Origin: Voacanga thouarsii
Lineage: Eukaryota; Streptophyta; Magnoliopsida; Gentianales; Apocynaceae
Assembly: GCA_026120185.1 (NCBI GenBank)
Contig: JANUWF010001053.1
Coordinates: 558,001-622,000 of the forward strand
Direction: 5' to 3'
DNA: 64,000 nt
The notes under the pieces are model-generated. The model made no database searches. It saw nothing but the letters and a program-made list of their open reading frames with translations, and was not told the origin of the DNA. This document shows positions 57,959 to 64,000 of the stretch, piece by piece; the stretch's first letter is position 1, and every line of letters starts with the position of its first letter. Both the position numbers and the translations under genes were made by a program.

Positions 57959-59894
57959 TGATGCGTATTTATTTGGGTATAAAAATCATATAAAAATAAG
58001 CACATTCCTAATCAAGTTTAAATTAAAACGTTAACCCTAAATTATACATATGAGTAAGCGTACTCATCATTAACATAGCATAGGGTTCAAACGAGTATCG
58101 ATCCTCCAGGAACAAGTATGCATTAATAACTTTTCTTTCATTATTTAACCAACTCAATAAAATGAAAAAGAAATAAAAAGGAAAATAAAATAAAATAATA
58201 TATATACATGTCAAGGATTGAGAAGTATGTAACTTAAACCATTATGTTGACAAATATGATCTTAAAATACCTAATCATTATTATAATTAATTATTCCCTT
58301 GGCACTATGAAGGATTAAGACAGATTCACTTCTTTGGTCAATCTGTGAAATCACTATCCTCTAGAGAAATTAGCATCACTTGGTCTATCTCAAATAATTC
58401 ATCTAAAAGATGCATTAAACACAATCATTGATTAAATTTCCTTGGTCTAGAAAATTTAAAGCATGAAATTAATCAATGAATCATTGGTCTGGCAGACATC
58501 AATTAACCTTTAATTACTCAATCCTCAGTAATTAACCTCTTTGGTCTAGCAAGTTAACAGCCAATAAATATGAAATTAATCAATTGCAACTATCATCAAC
58601 CTCTTTAGTCTAGCAAGTTAATGAAAAGAAACAACTAATTAATCTCGTAATACACCCAAGTAATTAAATACAAAAAAAAAAAATCAATTAACCAAAAGAT
58701 CAAATAACTCTAAAAATCATGAATACCTAAAACAATGTCAAAATATAATAAAACAATTAACATATCATTGTTCAAGAAAAAGAAAACAAAGGAAAGAAAT
58801 AGATACTCATAGATAATCCTTCTTCTTCTTCCCTTGAAGACCCTCTTGTATAATCCTCCTTGAACTGAATGAATTCCTCTCGAGAAGATATTGGTGATGC
58901 ACTCTAAAATATATCTAAGTCTCTATATTATGCACCCCCCTCTTCTTAGGGTAAATTGGCCTTTATTTATAGGCCTACAAAGTTCCTAAAAGAGTCCTAA
59001 GTAAAGAAAAAGTAATTACCTAAAAATAATCTAAAACCAAAAAGGATTAATAAGAGCTAAAATAAAAGCCTAAATAAAAACTAAATCCACCGCCTTGACT
59101 GTGTGCAAATTGGAAATCAATTTTGGACTTTGCTTTTGTTTTCTTTTCGTTTTATGTTGGAGCTTTCAATTAATGTTTGAATTGGAATTGTGGAATGTTG
59201 GCTTCCAATTAAGCCTACACGGAATTTGTCCAGCCACCAAAAACCTTCAATTGGTCTTGCATTGGCTCAATTGAGCCACCATCGAGCCGCACAGCCACTG
59301 CTGCTTTTCTTTGTTTCTTCTCGCTTAGCTGACCACCAAGCCATGAAGCTAGTTCCTTTTTCCTGCTTTTGCTGACCGAGTTTCCTTTTCTTCTCTTGCT
59401 ATTGCAATCAGCTCAATTGAGCCATTGAATTTCTGATTTCTTTTTCCTTCTCCTATTGCTTTTGTTCTTTCTTTGCTTAGCCGTTTTTGTTGACTTTTGT
59501 TTCCACCTTAACCCCACCGAAATCAATCAATTCTTTCTTGCAATTGTCTTCTGTTGCTCTTGTCTTGCTGTCGGCTCAAGTAAGCCATGAACCAAGCCGC
59601 ACAGAACCAATTTTTCTTCTCCAATTTCAATTGCAATTGCCCTGTTGCATTCAACTTCTTTGTGCTTCCAGTAGCTAACCGGCACCGGCTCTCCTTTCTC
59701 GGGCTGGCGCCGTCCTTATTCTGAAAAATCATACAATTAACTCTAATTTTCCCTTATTTTTGTATAAAATTACAGAAAAGTATTTTTATAAGAGAAATAT
59801 CAAATAGGAAAGAATATGACTAGTTATTGTATAAAAAGTGTCTTAATTTAGCCTCAAATAACTAAGAAAAATATAATTAATTTAGGCTCTATTA
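57959..59894 (-). mobile_element. Athila-type solo LTR, target duplication GAAAG
   Basis: 1936 bp from TGATGCGTATTTATTTGGG to GGCTCTATTA on the plus strand, flanked by perfect GAAAG (57954-57958 and 59895-59899). Both ends are closely similar to the LTR at 55526-57054, but the middle is longer and different, so it is a related subfamily. There is no polypurine tract at the right border, which together with the TSD supports a solo LTR over a second element end. The TATA box (minus strand) is near 58962-58971 and a weak GGCGCC cluster at 59672-59712. Confidence 0.9.
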
Positions 59895-60734
59895 GAAAGC
59901 AACAAGTTATGATCTTTTCACAAGTGTTCTCCCTCAACATTCTCCTACATGTACTTTTATCCATCAAGAGCAATTAAAGTTTTGAAAGAATTATTCAAAC
60001 TCTCAGAAAGAAATAATAGACACAGTATGATAACGAGTTTTAAGAATGAAATTACAAATTTAGGCTCAAAATAGGCACTAGGGATAATATAAAAATAGGT
60101 AGGCTTGAAAAGCTCAAACTATCCAAAGAAAGCCTATTATCGTCATCCCTAAGTTAAATCATGAATATCTTTCTTATTTTTCCTCGAGAGGTATTCAAGT
60201 AAATTCTAGAATGCTCCATGAATTTTCGTAGAAAAACATGTTTAAGATCAATATAAAGCATTTGATCAAGAACTACTTAGTCCAATTGCATGCAAAAAGT
60301 CCTGCATAAGCCATAAATGATATATAACATATGCTCTATAATCCATCATAAAGACATGCATTAAAAATACAGATTGAAGTCAATTTTGAAAATTTGCTCA
60401 CAAGAAGGATAAAGTATAAAAAAAAAATGATGCATAGAAGAATTTTCAATTGAATCACTCCTCCACACTTAAACTGGACATTGTCCTCAATGGCCAAATA
60501 AATAGAACAAGGACGAAACAATGTCATGGGACCAAAATTATAAAGGAGAAGAGATAAGAAAGATAATACTTCCATATATAGGGCATTCTTTTGTACAAGA
60601 ATTGAGTTCCCGAAGAAGGGGGTATTGGTAAAGTACCTAAAAAGAAAAATACAAAAGAGCACACCAAAGCATAAAAACTAGAAAAGAAAAATAAACAAAT
60701 GAAAGAAAAATCAACCAACTAGAGGGTCTATTGT
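59895..60734 (-). mobile_element. Athila-type internal 3' non-coding region, right part
   Basis: Non-coding sequence downstream of pol on the minus strand. It contains ATTGAGGACAATGTCCAGTTTAAGTGTGGAGG (minus strand, near 60465-60496). No protein is recognised; small frames at 60336-60718 are low complexity. Confidence 0.7.
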
Positions 60735-61720
60735 GCAGTTTCCAAAAGCATTTCCACATGTTCTGTGTTGCGAAGAACCTTATCGACATAGCGTTTCACG
60801 CGATTACCATTGACCTTGAAAGTGCGCCTCGTGAGGTGAGTGAGTTCAAGGGTTCCAAATGGGAAAACTTGACTTACCGTATATGGTCCTGCCCACCTGG
60901 ATTTTAGCTTATCGGGAAAAATTCACAATCGAGAGTTGAATAACAACATGTGATCGCCTTGCTCAAATTCAGATTGGCGGGTGATATGCTTGTCGTGCCA
61001 TTTTTTTTACTTTCTCTTTATACTGTAGCAAAGTATCATAAGCATCCTTGCGCAACTCCTCCAAGGCGGTAAGTTGAAGCAACCTTGACTTTCCAACTGA
61101 CTCAAGATCAAGGTTAACAAATTTAATAGCCCAATAAGCTTTATGCTCAATCTCAATAGGTAAATGACAGGCTTTTCCATAAACAAATTGAAAATGAGTT
61201 GTGCCTATTGGGGTCTTGAAAGCTGTTCGATATATCCAAAGAATGTTATCTAATTTTAGACTCCAATTTTTTCTAGTATGGTTAACAGTTTTTTTCCAAG
61301 ATTCTTTTGATTTCCCTATTAACCACTTTAACCTAACTACTTGTTTAGGGATGATAGGAGCCAATTTGTGTTTCACGCCTAGATGGTGAAGAGCTTTTTC
61401 CATTTGTGCATTACAAAAATGAGTTCCCCTATCACTAATAAGTACCTTAGGCACACCAAAACTGGTGAAAAGTTTTTTCAAAAAGTTTACCACCACCCTT
61501 GCATCATTCATGGGTAACGCTTGTGCTTCTACCCATTTAGAAACATAATCCACTGCGACCAGGATGTATTTGTTCCCCAAAGAACTAGGAAAAGGTCCTA
61601 TAAAGTCTATCCCTCAACAATCAAATACTTCACTGGCTTGAAAAATTTGTAATGGCATCTCATTAGATTTAGAGATGTTACTTGTACATTGACACCTATC
61701 ACAACTTTGGACAAACCGTG
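60735..61720 (-). pseudogene. Athila-type integrase
   Basis: Minus-strand integrase: CDRCQ end of the zinc finger (near 61695), then [11 protein letters not shown] (61605), [17 protein letters not shown] (61560), [15 protein letters not shown] (61450), [13 protein letters not shown] (61370), [27 protein letters not shown] (61200) and the C-terminal [19 protein letters not shown] (61040), continuing in another frame to a stop near 60735. The usual Glu-containing block after HPQ-type sequence reads [12 protein letters not shown], so the third catalytic acid is lost. A TAG interrupts upstream of GIDF. The lineage call rests on the GPFP and [16 protein letters not shown] signatures. Confidence 0.9.
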
Positions 61721-62178
61721 TGGGCATCTTTGAACAATGTGGGCCAATAGAATCTGGAGTCGAGCACCTTTCGTGCAGTGTTGTTGGCTTGGTAGTGGCC
61801 TCCAGCAAATCCGTCATGACAATGTCTTAGAATATCCTCTCCTTCCTTAGCATCCATGCATCTACGAATGATTTGGTCCGCACAACACTTAAACAAATGC
61901 GGATCTTTCCAAAAATAATGGTTTACTTTGGAGAGGAATTTCTTCTTTTGTTGCATTGTGAGAGCTTTTGGAACAATTCTTGCAACCAAGTAATTAGCAA
62001 AATCGGCAAACCAAGGGGTGTTTGGCATCTCATCTTCTATGAGTAAGAGTTGTTCATCCGAAAAGGTGTTATTGATGCCTTCCTCTGCCAAGGATTCCAA
62101 ATTGGGATTATCTAGTCTTGACAAGTGATCTGTAGCCAGGTTTTCAGCACCATTTTTATCCCTAATTTCCAAACCGAA
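61699..62178 (-). pseudogene. Athila-type RNase H-integrase linker and H2C2 zinc finger
   Basis: Minus strand: NGAENLATDHLSRLDNP (RNase H end), ADFANYLVARIVP, FWKDPHLFKCCADQIIRRC, then the zinc finger HDGFAGGHYQANNTARKVLDSRFYWPTLFKDAH. A one-base frameshift near 61720 separates this from the C-x2-C part (SCDRCQ), which is read in the integrase frame. Confidence 0.88.
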
Positions 62179-63300
62179 TTCCTACAATAATAATACTTAT
62201 CTTATCAATCTTAGTTTGGAATTATGTTTAGTTAGTAGGTACTTTAGGGCAGAATGGTTTGTATAAACAATGACTTTTAACAGAATAAGATAAGAACAAA
62301 ATTTATCAAATGCAAATACTATAGCAAGCAATTCTTTTTCTGTTATTGTGTAATTTTCTTGAGCATCCATTAAAGTCTTGCTGACATAGTAGATGGGTTG
62401 AAAATGCTTATTCCGCCTTTGTCCCAGTACCGCACCAACTACAAAATCACTTGCATCACACATTAGCTCAAATGGAAGAGACCAATCAGGTGCACTCAAA
62501 ATAGGTGAATTGATTAATTTCTCCTTAAGCATGATAAAAACGTTAAGACATTTTTCATCAAAATCAAACACAGTATCCTTTTCAAGTAAAGAGGTAAGAG
62601 GTTTGGAATTTTTTGAGAAATCTAAGATAAACCTCCTGTAAAAATCTGTATGACCAAGAAAGCTCCTTATAGGTTTCACCGAAGTAGGAGGAGGTAGTTT
62701 CTCAATCGCTTCAATTTTTGCTCTATCAACTTCTATACTTGAAATTTTATGCCCCAACACAATACCTTCTTGTACCATAAAGTGGCATTTTTCCTAGTTG
62801 AGCATGAGGTTAGTCTCTTCGCACCTTGCTAGTACCTTTTCAAGATTGAATAAACACAAGTCAAATGAATCACCAAAGACTGAGAAATCATCCATAAATA
62901 CCTCCATGATATCCCCCACGAGCCCTTCAAATATGGCTGTCATGCACATTTGGAATGTTCCGGGACCATTACAAAGACTAAATGGCATTTGACGATATGC
63001 AAAAGTACCATATGGACATGTAAAAGTAGTTTTATCTTGGTCCTCAAGAGCTATGAGGATTTGTAGGTAGACAGAAAATCCATCCAAAAAATAATAATAC
63101 TCATGTCCGGTTAACCTTTCCAACATTTGGTCAATGAAAGGGAGAGGGAAGTGATCTTTTCCAGTGGCTTTGTTTAGCATCCTATAATCAATGTAAAACC
63201 TCCAACCCGTGACTATTCTCATAGGGACAAGCTCATTTTTATCATTGGGACTCACCGTCATTCCTCTTTTCTTTGGTACCACTTGAATATGGCTCACCTA
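62179..63300 (-). pseudogene. Athila-type reverse transcriptase-RNase H
   Basis: Minus-strand RT with VPKKRGMTV (63275), VTGWRFYIDYRMLNKAT (63200), DHFPLPFIDQMLERL (63150), TFTCPYGTFAYRQMPFSLCN (63020), the catalytic strand EVFMDDFSVFGDSF with both Asp retained (62890), then ILDFSKNSKPLTSLLEKD (62620), LMCDASDFVVGAVLGQR (62460), YVSKTLMDAQENYTITEKELLAIVFA (62370) and TNHSALKYLL (62255). A stop at about 62792 (NLMLN, then TAG) breaks it. It is one of the best preserved pol regions here, so this is one of the younger insertions. Confidence 0.92.
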
Positions 63301-64000
63301 AACACTATCAGAAATAGGGTAAACGATGTCCGAATCTAAAAACTTAACCACCTCACCTTTTACCACTTCATTCATATGTGGGTTTAGCCTATATGGGGTT
63401 GCACTATGGGTTTCACACCTTCCTCCATCAAAATCTTGTGAGTGTAAAAGAATGGACTAATTCCCTTTATATCAGTGATCTTTTAAGCTATAACTCCCTT
63501 ATATTTCCCCAACATACTTACCAATTTGGTCTTTTGTTCTTTCGTGAGATCTTTGGCAATGATCACAGGCAATTTGTGTCCTTCAGCTAAAAACACATAT
63601 TCCAAATGCTCGGGTAGGTCTTTTAAATCCAATTATGGGGGCTCCTCTATAGATGATTTCATTCCTCCCAAACTGCTTTTCTCAATTTCAAAATTCTTTA
63701 TCCCATCCGCATCATGAGAGTCCTCCAAATATGCCACTGATGTTTCCATCAAATCCTCCTCAATTGATTCCTGCACAAACTCCAAAATAGGTTCGTCAAG
63801 AATATCAATTTTTAGACAAGAATCATCAGTAGATAAAGGGTGCTACATGTTTTTGTAGATTTGAATGACTACTTCCTCATCCCCAACTCTAAGTGTCAAC
63901 CTTCCCCCATGAACATCAATTAATGATTTTGTTGTAGCTAGAAAAGGTCTACCTAAGATTAAAGGGACTTTGGAATCTTTATCTATGTCAAGAATAACAA
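63301..64000 (-). pseudogene. Athila-type protease-RT linker, runs off the window
   Basis: Minus-strand frames with KVPLILGRPFLATTKSLIDVHGGR (near 63910-63975), a protease-end block of Athila-type elements, then DEEVVIQIYKNM, an acidic linker, LPEHLEYVFLAEGHKLPVII (near 63600) and KEVVKFLDSDIVYPISDS (near 63330) leading to RT. Several stops are present, including one near 63846 and one near 63634. Confidence 0.8.

Noticed and set aside
57959..59894. Reading this LTR as the 3' LTR of the pol at 60735-64000
   Set aside because: A perfect GAAAG duplication flanks it and no polypurine tract precedes it, whereas the LTR at 55526-57054 has one; a solo LTR explains both.
1..64000. A previously undescribed multi-gene system (defence, biosynthetic or similar)
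   Set aside because: Every recognisable coding stretch except the MA3-domain gene belongs to known retrotransposon families, and no cluster of unknown intact genes is present.

Overview
This is a stretch of eukaryotic nuclear DNA, almost certainly from a flowering plant and probably a eudicot. It is AT-rich, has spliced genes with GT-AG introns, carries Ty3/gypsy and Ty1/copia retrotransposons of plant lineages, and contains one intact plant-specific four-MA3-domain gene. No CRISPR array, operon, rRNA, tRNA or prokaryotic feature was seen.

Layout. (1) 1-13519: a minus-strand Ty3/gypsy element of Tekay/Del type with a 4.19-kb 5' LTR (9330-13519), primer-binding site, leader ORF, gag, protease, RT/RNase H and integrase. 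It is cut by an Athila-type solo LTR (5219-6675) and by a truncated LTR of its own family (651-4012). (2) 13520-19032: AT-rich sequence without a recognisable gene, a divergent Athila-like LTR relic, and a plus-strand gypsy gag/protease relic with its 3' LTR. (3) 19033-30115: a decayed copia element (copia2), split by a complete 9.03-kb gypsy element (20044-29069, perfect 5-bp target duplication TTTAC) that itself carries a solo LTR (26270-27795, TSD TAAAG). (4) 30116-35830: the only intact gene, a 717-residue MA3-domain translation regulator (MRF/ECIP1 family) with three coding exons, a probable 5'-UTR intron, a uORF and a GC-rich hairpin in the 5' UTR. (5) 35831-37675: intergenic sequence with one exon-like segment and a MITE-like repeat. 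(6) 37676-55525: a second copia element (copia1) of the same family, interrupted by three giant solo LTRs (39842-44189, 45036-48591, 48717-53068), each with a 5-bp TSD. (7) 55526-64000: a minus-strand Athila-type gypsy element inserted into the copia1 3' LTR, with its own solo-LTR insertion (57959-59894, TSD GAAAG); it runs off the right edge.

How it fits together. The single cellular gene sits in a gap of about 7 kb between two piles of nested retrotransposons. The nesting order can be read from the TSDs and from reading frames that resume across each insertion. Six TSD-flanked solo LTRs against one complete element point to frequent LTR-LTR recombination. Most visible in-frame stops lie at Gln, Arg or Trp positions and are explained by C-to-T or G-to-A changes, as expected from deamination of methylated cytosine.

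No clearly new biological system was found. The leads most worth testing are the uORF plus hairpin in the mRNA of a translation regulator, and a GGCGCC-rich motif cluster placed upstream of the TATA box in several different LTR families.
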